A DNA stretch of 64,000 nucleotides from Ignelater luminosus (Eukaryota; Arthropoda; Insecta; Coleoptera; Elateridae), in the NCBI GenBank assembly GCA_011009095.1, contig VTPC01091068.1, positions 337,138 through 401,137 on the forward strand, in the 5' to 3' direction. Position 1 is the first letter of the stretch. Each line of letters starts with the position of its first letter. Position numbers and translations under genes: made by a program. Shown here one piece after another: positions 48,401-57,500 of this stretch. The notes under the pieces were generated by a model, which was not told the DNA's origin, ran no database searches, and saw only the letters and a list, made by a program, of their open reading frames with translations.

Positions 48401-51400
48401 AGGAAACTTTCACCTTCCTCCCAGCCACCCCCTCCCCGAAATTTTAAATAGCACTACTCCATGCGTGATATGTCATTTTAAAGGGTATAAAATTCTCAAT
48501 CTTTTACAGAAAAAGAAACGTGTTGATTGAATTAAATACATTTTTGGCTCTAATTCACGAACAGCTGGGCCGATTTTAATTTTCTTTGATGTAAAAGATT
48601 GAAAATTTCATACCCTTTAAAATAATGCATCACACATGGGGTAGTACCATTTCAAATTTTGGGGAGAGAGTGGCTGGGGGGAGGGTGCCTGTGGGGGAGG
48701 GTGAAAGTTTCCCAACTGACTAGAGTAGGTTATTAAATGTCCCCCTCCAAAAGAAAAGCGACGCGTTTCAGCGATTTTTGATAATTGTACTAATTAAAAA
48801 ATTATTCAAGGTGGTAAGTTTTAAAATGATCACCTTGTATAATCCCATTTCACATAGATATTATTAGAGTTAAACCATCCTGTACACTTAGTCAAAAATG
48901 ATAAATAATACCTTTTTTCTTTTTTAGTAAACCACGCAGATGTTGTACCGGTCTACGTGTATGTAGTTTCAGACAGTAGTCGAACAGCATTTACATTTGA
49001 AAATAAACTAGAAAATGTGGTAGCTAAGAGAAATGCTGTAAGTAGATAAAATACAAGACACATTTTATACTAGATTGTATAAATATTGTTGTCTTTTAGA
49101 TTCAAGAGATTTTGGAAAGTCAGTTAAAATATACCTGCAACATTGAGACTATTCAAGAAGGTGTAGATGAAAAGGGAGTACCAGTAGAATCCCTAACTGA
49201 TGTTATGGTACATTTTGTCGATCCTGAAACAAAGAAACCAATAGAAAGTGCAGAGATTATAAAGTAAGTTCGTATTTCATGTCCAATACCTACCCATGTT
49301 TTATATTATTTATTTGTATTATTTATACAAATACGAAAGCTAAAAACTAATGTACTATAATCATATCCATCAAAAAAAGACATCAAAGATTATTTTACAC
49401 CAGTATTGTAATCATTACCTCGGTAACTAGAATTAACCACTTTCTAGAATTAATTGCAAAGGTTTATCAAACAGTTGTAATACCTTCTCCTAATAGTTAG
49501 CACTGTCGCTACATCCAGACTAAATGACTAACAGCAATTTTATTGATTTCAAACCTTTATCTTTTTAAAAGCTGGACTAAATAATTTGCGTTTTTATTAC
49601 GTACTTTCCTTGCAATTTTAGAAATTGCTTTTTGAAGTTACCTACATGCCATGGTATTCAACGGCATTTACCAGAAATACGAAACATCTGTAACTTCTAA
49701 TTTAAGCTTCACTACAATAAGGTCTTCTAGATCTTTTTGATGTCCAATTTTAGTTTTTACCATTAGAGTTGTCAAAAACTCCATTCCAAATGCAAGAATG
49801 GCTAACTTAGACTTTTTTCACAACTTACCTACTAAGCTAGAAAAAAACAAAAACTGCTTCACCAATTGTACGAGGGCGGTTCAGTAAGTACCCGTGTTTG
49901 ACGACAGAAGGCGTTCCTGAGGGAAGTTGGTGTTATCATCGTGTGCTGCCATCTATCAAACGACGGTATAACAAATTGCAGACTGATTGATGGGTTAGTT
50001 TGGATTTGACAGCCATTTGAGTAAGACGTGTTTCGTGATTTTAGCTAAGATGGAAAAAGAGCAGTATCGTTCGGTAATTTACTTTCTGTTTTTGGATGGG
50101 AAAAAATGCGAGGAGATAAAAGCAAAGTTGGATGCTGTTTATGGGGACACTTCGCCATCTATGACCACAGTTAGATATTGGTTCAACGAATTTAAACGTG
50201 GGCGAACATCCGTTTTTGATGAGGAGCGACCAGGACGCCCGGCAGACGTGGTTACCGAGGAAATCATTCAAAAAGTCCACGACATGATTCTCGCTGATCG
50301 ACGAACGAAAGTGCGTGAAGTAGCAGAGGCCGTAGGTGTGTCGACCGGAACGGCAATTAATGTTTTACATGATAAGTTGGCGATGAAAAAATTGTCGGCG
50401 CGATGGGTGCCGCGATTGCTAACGGTGGACAACAAGCGGATGCGGCTGTTAACTTCGAAGCAGTGTTTGGAGCAATTTAAGCGAAATCCGAAGGAGTTTT
50501 TGCGTCGAGTTGTCACCGTTGATGAAACCTGGATTCATCATTACACACCAGAAACTAAGCAACAATCAAAACAATGGATTTCTCCCGGTGAATCTGCTCC
50601 AAAAAAAGGCGAAGATGGTTCCATCGGCCGGAAAGGTCACGGTGACGATTTTTTGGGATGCGAACGGCGTCATCCTCATGGATTTTTTAGAAAAAGGAAG
50701 AACGATCACTGGACAATACTACAGTGAGTTATTAGACAGCTTCGACAAAAAATTGAAGGAGACAAGGCCGCATTTGGCGAAAAAGAAGGTGCTGTTTCAC
50801 CACGATAAAGCAGCAGCACATTCATCCGGAGTTGTCGCCGACAAACTGCATGAATTGCGTTATGAATTGCTGCCGCACCCCCCGTATTCACCCGATCTGG
50901 CTCCCTGCGACTTTTTCTTGTTTCCTAACATGAAGAAATGGCTCGCGGGAAAAAAATTTAGCTCAAACGAGGAAGTCATCGCCGAGATAGAGGCGTATTT
51001 TGGAGAGTTCGACAAATCCTATTTTTTAGAGGGGTTAAAAAAATGGCAGGAACGTTGGGAGAAGTGTATATTTCTAAAAGGAGACTATGTTGAAAAATAA
51101 AATAAAATTTTTTGAAAAAAATTGTGTCTTCATTTCTAACACGGGTACTTATTGAACCGCCCTCGTACTTCACTATTCGAAATATAAATATGTATCAGAT
51201 ATAATAAATGTCAGTGGCATAACTTCAGATTTAGGATCCGCGGGAAAGGTTCTATTGGCAGACTTATTTTCTGTAGTAACTGCGGTAGATATTGAAAAAT
51301 AATAAAAGCAAAAAAAATTAAACAAGGTTACAATTGATCTGCATCTAAATATAAGTAGCTGTTATTATTAACACATCAACTAGCTAAATGCAGACTTATC

Positions 51401-53063
51401 TTTCAAGAAAATGTTTGAAGATTGTGAAATTGTGAAAACCAACTTTAACCTCTTTTTAACTTAAACTGTAAGAGTGAGTATCTGGAATATTACTTAAAAG
51501 ACTATTATCATGGACGTGTTACCTGGGGAACTAATTTAACCTGACCCAGATCCGACTCGACCCTTCTAATTCTCAACTATCGACATCATCGTCTCTTATA
51601 TTTACAAGAACAAATCAGGATCATTCAATTTTCGAGGTGTTTTCCTAATAAAATCTACAATGAACCATGAAGACTGACTGTTGGTTTGAAGAGGCCTTGA
51701 CCTAGACGTGGTCTTTCGACTGTCGTTCATGGACCTTCAGATATAATCAGTAGCTAATTCACGATAATCCAAAGCTGCCAACTTCTGTTACCCTACAGAC
51801 CCTCCTTTATATCTTGAATTCAGTTTAAATATTCTGACAGTTTAACGTTTTGTATGAAAGTATTTTTCTTATATATGTAATGAGATTTTGCCGTAGCATA
51901 ATATAACAAAAAATGTAAATTTTAAATATGCAGCATTTTAATATAAGTAGTAGATATATTTATTAATAATTATTCACTCTTGCGTTAACTTTTAGATTAT
52001 CCGGTGATTATGAAACCTTCACAAATTTACGAAACGCATTTCTCGATGAAGAGCTTCACTTGAAAACGTTACAAGATGATATACTTCAAGAGCAAAGTAA
52101 CGAATCACTGCTGTTTGCATTGTTAATTGGAGTATCGGTTGTTCTAGGAACAATGTGCATATCTCTAATAACAGTATTTATAATTAAAGTACGAAGGTAA
52201 GAATTATCAAAAAAGGGTACGTAGATACAAGTGTAGTTACGGACACGCCCGTTTGTTGAAACACACCCTCTCTTCAACAACATGCTTAAAAAGTATGTAT
52301 GAATTGTAAACAAAGCAAAACATTTTTCAGTTTAAAACGACGTTTAAACAAATTATCACAAACTACATTCGGATCTCAAGAATCTGGCCTTAACCGAATG
52401 GGTATTGCAGCTCCAAACACTAACAAGCATGCAGTTGAAGGTTCTAATCCTGTGTACGGGGAAGAAAAAAATATTACAGATATAGATAAAGTCAGGTAAG
52501 TGACACTAAAATATAACTACTTTTAATACACTACATTAGGGAAGAAAAAAAAAACAGAAGAGTAATCCGGAAATCTGTAACAAATGATTGTACTGTGTTG
52601 AATCTTCACCCAAGAGACTAAAGTACATGTAGGAGTTCTTTCTAAATCTTCAAAAAGGAACTTTAGTTTGAAGAAAAGCATGGTCGTTTTGATGAGATTC
52701 AAATGTATCACATCCCCGCAAACTTATCGGAAGCCTTTTATGTTCATTTTTCACATTAGACACTAATTCTATTGCTCCTGGTCTAATATGATTAGGAATA
52801 AAATAATCCAAGTTGAATTTTAAACTTCCAAGATATTTCTTAACCTTTTGAGTATCTCCAACATTGTAAAAAGTTTTCTTTTGTTACAGCATTGGTAGCG
52901 GTGATTCTGATTTAATTGGTATTGAGGACAACCCAAACTTTGATTATCCAGAAAATCAAGAGGTAGTATTTTCAATGTTTACTATTAAACTTCAACTTAT
53001 ATTAACTAAAACTTTTATTTATAGGGCAGCGTCAATCCAGCATTTAAGGAAAGATTTAAATGA
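21404..53063 (+). CDS. Midgut-type cadherin (Bt Cry-toxin-receptor homologue)
   Basis: A type I membrane cadherin of 1,646 aa. Exons: 21404-21470, 21525-21659, 25666-25928, 26438-26530, 28642-28782, 29013-29132, 29285-29357, 30055-30326, 30389-30562, 30824-31020, 32357-32579, 32636-32811, 32951-33123, 33176-33350, 34270-34441, 36797-36932, 37299-37487, 44136-44266, 44386-44622, 45522-45653, 46578-46689, 46745-46842, 46896-47294, 47347-47448, 47715-47913, 48928-49037, 49100-49263, 51996-52196, 52331-52495, 52890-52962, 53025-53063. Frame is kept at every junction. Signal peptide about 1-23. About 11-12 cadherin repeats with linkers near 248 (VNDLPDQPP), 350 (VNDINDNIP), 468, 573, 709 (IEDVNDNAP), 823 and 1298 (LDINDNPP); those near 947, 1069 and 1188 are degenerate. 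A membrane-proximal domain precedes the TM helix (1526-1552) and a tail of about 94 aa. Architecture and size match insect midgut cadherins, brush-border proteins that serve as Cry-toxin receptors. The splice model is by eye; exon 1 and the weak acceptors of exons 5 and 8 are least certain. Confidence 0.92.
22550..23400. other. Cadherin intron 2, anonymous part
   Basis: No gene, inverted repeat or recognisable transposon here. Just upstream, near 22115-22135, is ACAACAGGCTCGAAACGTTT, a phrase that recurs in many insect dispersed repeats, so part of this 4-kb intron is probably old repeat sequence. Confidence 0.3.
23440..24800 (+). pseudogene. Decayed Ty3/gypsy-type retrotransposon (gag and early pol remnants)
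   Basis: A 107-codon open piece (23611-23934) resembles gypsy Gag: hydrophobic helices, then a block ending LKRRFGDKH and SVYRSQ, the usual pattern ahead of the Gag nucleocapsid region. Further on, between about 24540 and 24780, short frames resemble the spacer between protease and reverse transcriptase (GVFTGSSSVKSEVAV followed by ISIINASAYSIVL). Many stops and frameshifts separate these pieces, no reverse transcriptase or integrase remains, and I found no LTRs. It sits in cadherin intron 2 in the same orientation as the gene. It is an old, inactive copy. Confidence 0.55.
26727..27328. mobile_element. TA-flanked palindromic MITE with an internal duplication
   Basis: A 602-bp element in cadherin intron 4. 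Its terminal inverted repeat is about 90 bases: TTCGATGGGATTAAATG, ATTAGCGCAGATAAAT and ACGGCTTAGGTAC on the left recur inverted on the right, with TA at both borders. Between the arms, a unit of about 165 bp is present twice in tandem (about 26890-27058 and 27059-27225). Each unit contains TCAATTTGCTGTAACTC and TTTTTAACGTAGAATTCAAT. No coding capacity. Confidence 0.8.
31160..31760 (+). pseudogene. Non-LTR retrotransposon endonuclease remnant
   Basis: In cadherin intron 10 a short frame reads SEFTCDVILITESWFYESI. This is the conserved TETW-type motif of the AP-endonuclease domain of LINE elements (jockey/CR1-like). Downstream, frames around 31490-31730 resemble later parts of the same domain (DVSLNEFELYI). 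An oligo(A) run precedes the fragment. Heavily decayed; the element family cannot be named. Confidence 0.5.
35198..36506 (-). mobile_element. Apparently intact DD41D mariner-type (rosa/visitor-like) transposon
   Basis: A complete element of about 1.3 kb in cadherin intron 15, opposite in strand to the gene. The terminal inverted repeats begin AAGGGTTTTCCAATAAGAGG and match perfectly over about 31 bases (35200-35230 and 36474-36504). Each border carries the TA target duplication (35198-35199, 36505-36506). It encodes one uninterrupted transposase, listed separately. Perfect repeats plus an open frame suggest recent insertion or recent activity. Confidence 0.9.
35305..36390 (-). CDS. DD41D Tc1/mariner-superfamily transposase, full length
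   Basis: A 361-aa transposase with no stops. The N-terminal helix-turn-helix region opens MERYTLQQRIEIIKLHYKNG; a second HTH follows (about residues 75-115, SIPRRSLELAIPQTSLHRIL). The catalytic acids are all present: Asp in IILSDEAHFHLGG (about residue 159), Asp in YFQQDGATCH (about 252) and Asp in LTPCDFFLWGHVKEKVYA. I count 41 residues between the second and third Asp, which places it in the DD41D (rosa/visitor) group rather than classical D,D34D mariners. The start is the first Met after the left TIR spacer. The usual length for the group is about 340-360. It looks functional by sequence; whether it is expressed is unknown. Confidence 0.9.
   Translation of the reverse strand: MERYTLQQRIEIIKLHYKNGENLAETVRKTRTFLGHREAPCRTAIQKLVKKFELLGQVSDVKNKTRARRSRTAENIAVVAESVKENPGLSIPRRSLELAIPQTSLHRILHKDLGLKAYKVQLTQELKPADHQQRRVFADWVVEMHENDPEFHRKIILSDEAHFHLGGFVNKQNCRIWGSENPRVIVEKSLYPQRVTVWCGLWSGGVIGPYFFENEAGATVTVTGLRYREMINDFLWPELDGIDLDNVYFQQDGATCHTSNETIDLLRKKFPDRVISRRGDHNWPPRSCDLTPCDFFLWGHVKEKVYANSPASIQDLKDGIREAIEDIGQPLCDLVMENFMKRILSCKRGRGGHLPDVIFHY
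38523..39798 (-). mobile_element. Mariner transposon nested in a MITE
   Basis: An element of about 1,276 bp with TA borders and inverted repeats that begin CGAGGGTTGCTATTTATATT and match for at least 27 bases at both ends. It inserted into the central TA run of the 21-bp-repeat MITE, so it is the younger of the two. Its transposase gene is broken. Confidence 0.9.
38591..39621 (-). pseudogene. Broken mariner transposase (first Asp lost, shortened D-D spacing)
   Basis: Two overlapping minus-strand frames make up one mariner transposase. The first (39621 down to about 39150) opens MELTREHFRAIIFHNFRRG and holds the paired HTH region (YREIEASLGISMTSINKIL). The second (about 39145 down to 38591) continues ESWIYAYDPETKQQSTVW, then ILHHDNASSHTA and LAPNDFFLFPYIKNKLRG, to a normal C-terminus ending GEYFEKQ. 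The frame breaks at about 39141-39155, exactly where the family has its first catalytic Asp (usual GDES motif); here the codon before GluSer reads His. Between the second and third Asp I count 29 residues instead of 34: the usual HPPYS is missing, consistent with a clean 15-base deletion. The protein cannot be catalytically active. Confidence 0.88.
40177..40579. mobile_element. Short hAT-like MITE
   Basis: About 400 bp bounded by the inverted repeat AAGGGCGTACGCAGG / CCTGCGTACGCCCAT, with G-rich and C-rich runs just inside the ends. The end sequence resembles the CAGGGGCGTACGCAGG termini of many hAT elements, and the flanks TAAAATAT and AAAATGAT could be a decayed 8-bp target duplication. No coding capacity. 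It lies in cadherin intron 17. Confidence 0.6.
40600..42200. other. Cadherin intron 17, unassigned part
   Basis: No supported gene. The minus strand at about 41490-41650 stays open for roughly 48 codons and has a gene-like composition (LIMLRNSLKDLLNSKSR, then GRGRRKIKRMRP), and a second 73-codon frame lies at 40737-40958. I recognise no family; a decayed processed gene or transposon is possible. Confidence 0.25.
42205..42720. mobile_element. Relative of the palindromic element at 48275-48839
   Basis: Begins TGCAGGGTGTTCCCGG. It shares about 110 bases with the element in intron 25, including GATTTTAATTTTCTTTGATG and ACACATGGGGTAGT, and like it carries an internal inverted copy (ACTACCCCATGTGTGATATA at 42500-42530). 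The right end runs into a CAGACAGAGAGACAGAC-type tail and no matching terminal repeat was found, so this copy is rearranged or truncated. Confidence 0.6.
43548..43655 (+). repeat. Possible tRNA-derived SINE fragment
   Basis: ACTAGCCTAGTGATAAAAG resembles a Pol III A box and GGTTCCAGTCCCG a B box, about 35 bases apart, followed by a T-rich tail. It does not fold as a functional tRNA. A similar A-box-like phrase (GGCTTGGCTTAGTGATTAAA) occurs near 17307. Confidence 0.3.
47466..47655. repeat. Small inverted-repeat element in cadherin intron 24
   Basis: The ends are imperfectly complementary (TTGGGATCCCGAAAAT against, inverted, TTTGGGATCTTGAAAA). The CACTGGGATCGCGAAAACCATGAG-like phrase at 36985-37010 in intron 16 seems related, so it is probably a dispersed repeat. 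Confidence 0.4.
48275..48839. mobile_element. Palindromic TA-flanked MITE in cadherin intron 25
   Basis: A 565-bp element with long inverted arms. It starts CAGGGTGATCATTTTAAAAC and ends with the diverged inverse. Inside the arms, CGCTGAAACGCGTCGCTTTT pairs with its complement near 48755-48775 and CTAGTCAGTTAGGAAACTTT with its complement near 48705-48730. TA borders both ends. No coding capacity; same family as 42205-42720. Confidence 0.85.
49869..51167 (+). mobile_element. Nearly intact D,D34D mariner transposon
   Basis: A 1,299-bp element including TA borders, in cadherin intron 27 and in the same orientation as the gene. The terminal inverted repeats begin CGAGGGCGGTTCAGTAAGTA and match over 28 bases with one mismatch (G/A at the 14th position). 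It encodes a complete transposase apart from one extra base. Confidence 0.92.
50050..51100 (+). pseudogene. Mariner transposase with a single homopolymer frameshift
   Basis: Opens MEKEQYRSVIYFLFLDGKK and carries both HTH motifs (VREVAEAVGVSTGTAINVLH). All three catalytic acids are present: Asp in VTVDETWIHHYTPETKQQ, Asp in LFHHDKAAAHSS and Asp in YSPDLAPCDFFLFPNMKKWL. There are exactly 34 residues between the last two, the classical mariner D,D34D. The only defect seen is a change of frame at a run of seven A's (50601-50607). With six A's the gene would read through as 349 aa, the normal size. The extra A could be a true mutation, an assembly or sequencing error, or a polymorphism. An upstream in-frame ATG at 50017 exists, but the start at 50050 fits the family better. 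Confidence 0.9.
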
Positions 53064-54244
53064 AAAGTCCTCAAAATGATTTTTTTACAATAATTTTTAA
53101 AAAAACTTTAATCTAAAAGAAATGCATAAGTATGTATACCACTAACCAACAAACGTAAAGCATAAACTGTCAATATTGTACATAGTAATTTATTTAATGA
53201 TACTGTAGATGTAGTTTTTAGGATGTAAATATTAATTAGTAGTGTACATAAGGAAATTATAAAAATCCAAAAGCATTATATAGAAATCTAAAACCAAATG
53301 TAGTAACTAAATAAGTTAATAAAAATATAGTAACTATTAATTAACAATCATTATTAATGTGTTGTCTTGCAAGATTGTTTTGAAAAGCTAGCATGAAATA
53401 ACAACATTCTTTTTCAATAAATCAAGTCACCTTTCTAAATGGGTATTAAACACGATTGCAGTCAAAAGCGAGATAGTGACCTAATTTCCAGAAAAATAAA
53501 AATAATGGAGTGCATGCGGACTAGCTCAAAATCGGAGACGGGCGGGGTTTGAGCCAGTATGCAGGATGACTGAATAAGAATTTAACCCAAATGCTAAAAA
53601 GAACTAGATATGCAATGTTGTCTATCGTATATAAATGATGCCTAATCTCTCAAGTTGTATCGCGACTCGAGGGTTTGTGAGAAAACCAATGAGCCTTGAC
53701 CATGATAAGCAGAAATCTTTGAAATCTCAAAATTGAAATGACTCTTTAAGCAAGCTCTAAATAACAAGATACAGTGAACGGTTTCCAATATGCTTCTAGA
53801 AGACTAAAACAAAAGAATTTGCTTTGTTTGGGCAATCCAGGATGTCATCTCTGCAGTTTAGTTTTATTGATAGCCTCGAACTCACTTGTATTACTTCATT
53901 ATCTAGAATTCTAAAACAAAATAAAAGTTTTTTTTTGTGAAGAATACAAGACTTATAAACACACGGTTTCAAATTAGATAAAGAAACCAATAACATAAGA
54001 AATGATCCCAAATATATGATGAGGATATTAAGTTAAAATATTTAGAAAAGGCAAAACAGTTCACATGAAGATAAATTGGTCACATACTGACTCGACATTC
54101 AATTGTATGTGAATTCATTCAGAGCATAGTAGCCCAGACTCCCGTAAACACTTTAATAATACGCCATGTAATAAAAACATATTGAACTGCTATTTACTTC
54201 AAATCTCTTCAATTTAAAGTAAGATCTAGCAATAAAACCAGCTT
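53064..54244. other. Cadherin 3' UTR and downstream spacer
   Basis: The first few hundred bases are the presumed cadherin 3' UTR. Beyond about 53450 no gene is seen. A patch at 53500-53570 contains CGGGGTTTGAGCCAG, vaguely like a tRNA-derived SINE box, but it is too weak to call. Confidence 0.4.
53318..53421 (+). promoter_or_regulatory. Candidate poly(A) signals of the cadherin
   Basis: Two AATAAA hexamers lie at 53318-53323 and 53416-53421, 255 and 353 bases past the stop codon. Which is used cannot be told from sequence alone. Confidence 0.45.
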
Positions 54245-54513
54245 CTCGATGTTACGTTTTCAACAGCCCCAGTCCTGGACGTACAGCAGCCTGTGTGCAA
54301 ACCGATTTTCCGCTGCCTCAGAAAACAAACATGAAGGGTCCCCTTCCAAGTTCCAGATAAACACGGTGACACGGAGAAGGTCTATCTGAGAATTAGTCAT
54401 CGGTCGTTCCCTGAATCCCAGATCGATCGTACTAGTGTGCGATGCACGTTTGCTCCTCCTCCCCGTCAGGACCGGATCTAGTTCCAACATAAATGGGACT
54501 AAAACAGCAGTAG
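54245..54513 (-). other. GC-richer island, possible exon of an unknown minus-strand gene
   Basis: These roughly 270 bases are clearly richer in G, C and CpG than everything around them. On the minus strand a good splice acceptor (pyrimidine tract ending TGCTGTTTTAG, 54499-54509) immediately precedes a 76-codon open frame (54260-54490) that includes SKRASHTSTIDLGFRERP and TVFIWNLEGDPSCLF. A second frame from the same acceptor is shorter (GPDGEEEQTCIAH then stop). I recognise no family. It could be a terminal exon, a conserved UTR, or a fragment of a repeat. Confidence 0.3.
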
Positions 54514-57500
54514 AGAAAATGTGTCTTTAACGATTATTGTTTATAAAAACAGCTACATAAAATGAGTAAATAAGATCTTATCATCTTCTATCGTTTTTCT
54601 CATAGTTTCTATTTTTCTTCTTAGCTTCTACGCAGATCCAGGTCATTCCTCTATATTGAATACAGTGCCACTTGTTTACTTCATGTTGTTCTTGGTGCTT
54701 TTCGGGTTTTTTCCGTGGGATTTCCAAGTTTCGATTCCTATTAAGGTATACATACCCAATCATCGTTATTGATGTTCTTCTTGTATCTTATCTACTAATA
54801 TAATTATGTCACAAAAGTTTTCGGGATTTTCTTAAACTTTAATTATTATCTATTTAGATGGTCAACACTGAAAATAGAAATTTTGCTGTTGTTGGTTAGT
54901 TTAATTTTGCTCAGAAGTTTATGAGAATGATATGAAAACGATATATATAAAGGTATGTTTATAATCTAGTTGGCCAAATGCTTAAACGTCGAATTATTAA
55001 CTTTTATGCAACTCACAATATTCTCCTAGCAATAATTTCTATAACAATGAAAGATTGTGATGAAGCAGCTCTATGTCTGAACTTACTCAAAAGTGGTTTC
55101 TTTGAAAGTTCATCGCAACTAAGAGTACAAGGAATGGTAAAAAGGGCCATAATGCATAGGTAAAACTTTGAGAAGTACGTTACCTCAGAATTCAATATGT
55201 CATGTAAGACCATTAGGAAAAATCTGGCACAGAACTAATTAAAATAATACATAAAGACAGAAATATTCAAAATAAGAAAAATTCATAGATGTTATTTAAA
55301 ACTGCAAGTATAAACAATAAAATAATCTTAACAAAGAGCAGTATACCAGTACATCCTAAACAAAACAACCAACAAACACCCGTCAGGAAAGTATTTAGTA
55401 GAATAATGAACGACAATGACGGAGAAGTCCAAAACCGAAAAGTATAGACAGGATCATATAGAAACATGTTAACATTAATGTTGACTGCCATCGAATCGCA
55501 TGGACATTTATCTGTGATGTAAGTGTTGATCATTCTTCACTATACCTGTAGAATTAAGTGTATGTACATGGAAAACATTTTTGAAAATTAAAATTGGTAT
55601 TTATTCCTAAGCTTAAAAGTTTTCCCGAAAAACTTTATTTTATTTTATTTCTAATCTCTAGTCTTTTAACCGACAGCTTATTTCCACAATAGCAAGGCAA
55701 TAAGTATTAACTGAACTCTGTGCAACAATTAATGATGTGTTCAGTCTTTACAATATGAACCTTTGGTGAGACGAATCAGAGGAGTTTTAGCATATAGATT
55801 GACATGTAGACTGTAGTGTGTTAGAGTGTCAATGCAGCGTCACTGAAGTAAAATGTTCAACAAAAATGAACCGCATTATAAGTGTGATATTATCGAAACT
55901 AAAGACTAATGCCTTTAATTCAGTAATTTAAGATTGAACAGAATTTTGTGTAACTCTTCATCTATAAAGAAAGGGAAAAGTCAGAAGATTGATTATTATT
56001 TGAGTGACGATTACTTTGTTTTTGTTCCTGCAAAGCATGACACTTTTAAACAGTGCCACGTAAAGACTCTTACAAAATTAAATTAAAACTCTAAATCGAT
56101 TCCACATATACAAATATATCTGGGAGTAAGAGTTTTAATTTTAATTTAATTTACCACAATGTCCACTATGAGGAATTTTTATCAAGACACTCTTAGAAAA
56201 GTTTTCCCTTTTACCAATTAAATTATAAAATCAAAGTTCTGATCGCACATGTTTCTGTTTCATCTCAAATGAGATCTCTCTTAAATTCCCAAAATATTGA
56301 AAAATGCATTCTGAAGATGGAACCATATATTAAATTTCCTCCTTATCTATTTTTAAAACAAATATTTTATAAGCAATGCCATTGTTTCTATCCTAAGTCC
56401 CATATAAAATTAGACTTCATTCATTTCTGGCCAACTACTCAATTCTATTGATGTATGAAGAGCAGGTACTTTACATTTTAATTTAAATAACAGATCCTAT
56501 TTTTTTGAATTACAGGACAAAACTAATTTTTGGTTCTTTTCTCATATTACCACGTAAAAAGTACGAGTGAAGGGAGGAAGTAGAAACCATAATCGCGTTG
56601 ATTTAATAACGCTATTTGAGTTTGTTTATCAACTTTTGTTGCCTGTTTGAAATCTATTCGATCTCATACTGAGAAAAGAAGATTTACTACCTTGTTTCCT
56701 ATAACATTAACAATTGAATAGGGATCTCTAATCCACAAAGTGCTGACCATACTTGCCATTGTATCAACCAATCACTATCTAATTTTAATCAAGAAAGAGG
56801 ACATTATTATTTTAGTCTCTCTAATAGAAAAGACATGATAATCACTAGTGATTTGAAGTTAAATCGGAAACCTTTTCACCTTTGAACAAAAAGTTTAATT
56901 TATAGTAAAACATCTTCATTAGCTAAATTTGCAAATTTGCCTAAGTTGATGGTACTTTTATTCGTTAGAAATAAAACATACAGTCCGCATCATTTAAATA
57001 GAACCATATAACTATTGTTTTACTTTGTTTTAGTCTAAATAAATGGTTACAAGATAGTTCTTATTCTTACAGATTTACATTATTATTTTTTTTCTTAAAT
57101 TATATAATTATAGCAACTTTTGAATAAGACCATGTAGAAAACCACTAAAATACTTATTTTGCAGATTTCCAATTGTTTCATTATAGATAATCTTTATAAC
57201 TGGAAGGGAGATGCTATAAAAACCAATATTGTTAATAAAGTTGTGTCTATTCTCAATAGCAGTAAATTTAAGTAGGTAGGTATTCAGTTTAGGTAGCGTT
57301 CCTCATTCGTCTTGAATGAAGCTAACAAGATTGCAAGATTCAGTTCTGTTATTCACTAAGTCTATCAATGGTATTTAGTCTCCAAAAAAGTGACAGAGAA
57401 CTTGATCAAATGATCATGTATTGTTGCTAAAGTACTCTTTATTATTCATGTGGTATATGTATTATGCTTATAATGGAGCAGAAAGGAGGTCTGCCCCTAG

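Noticed and set aside
55267..55533. 88-codon hydrophobic minus-strand frame (a possible membrane protein)
   Set aside because: Composition follows AT-rich DNA, with no family resemblance, splice signals or conserved motif.
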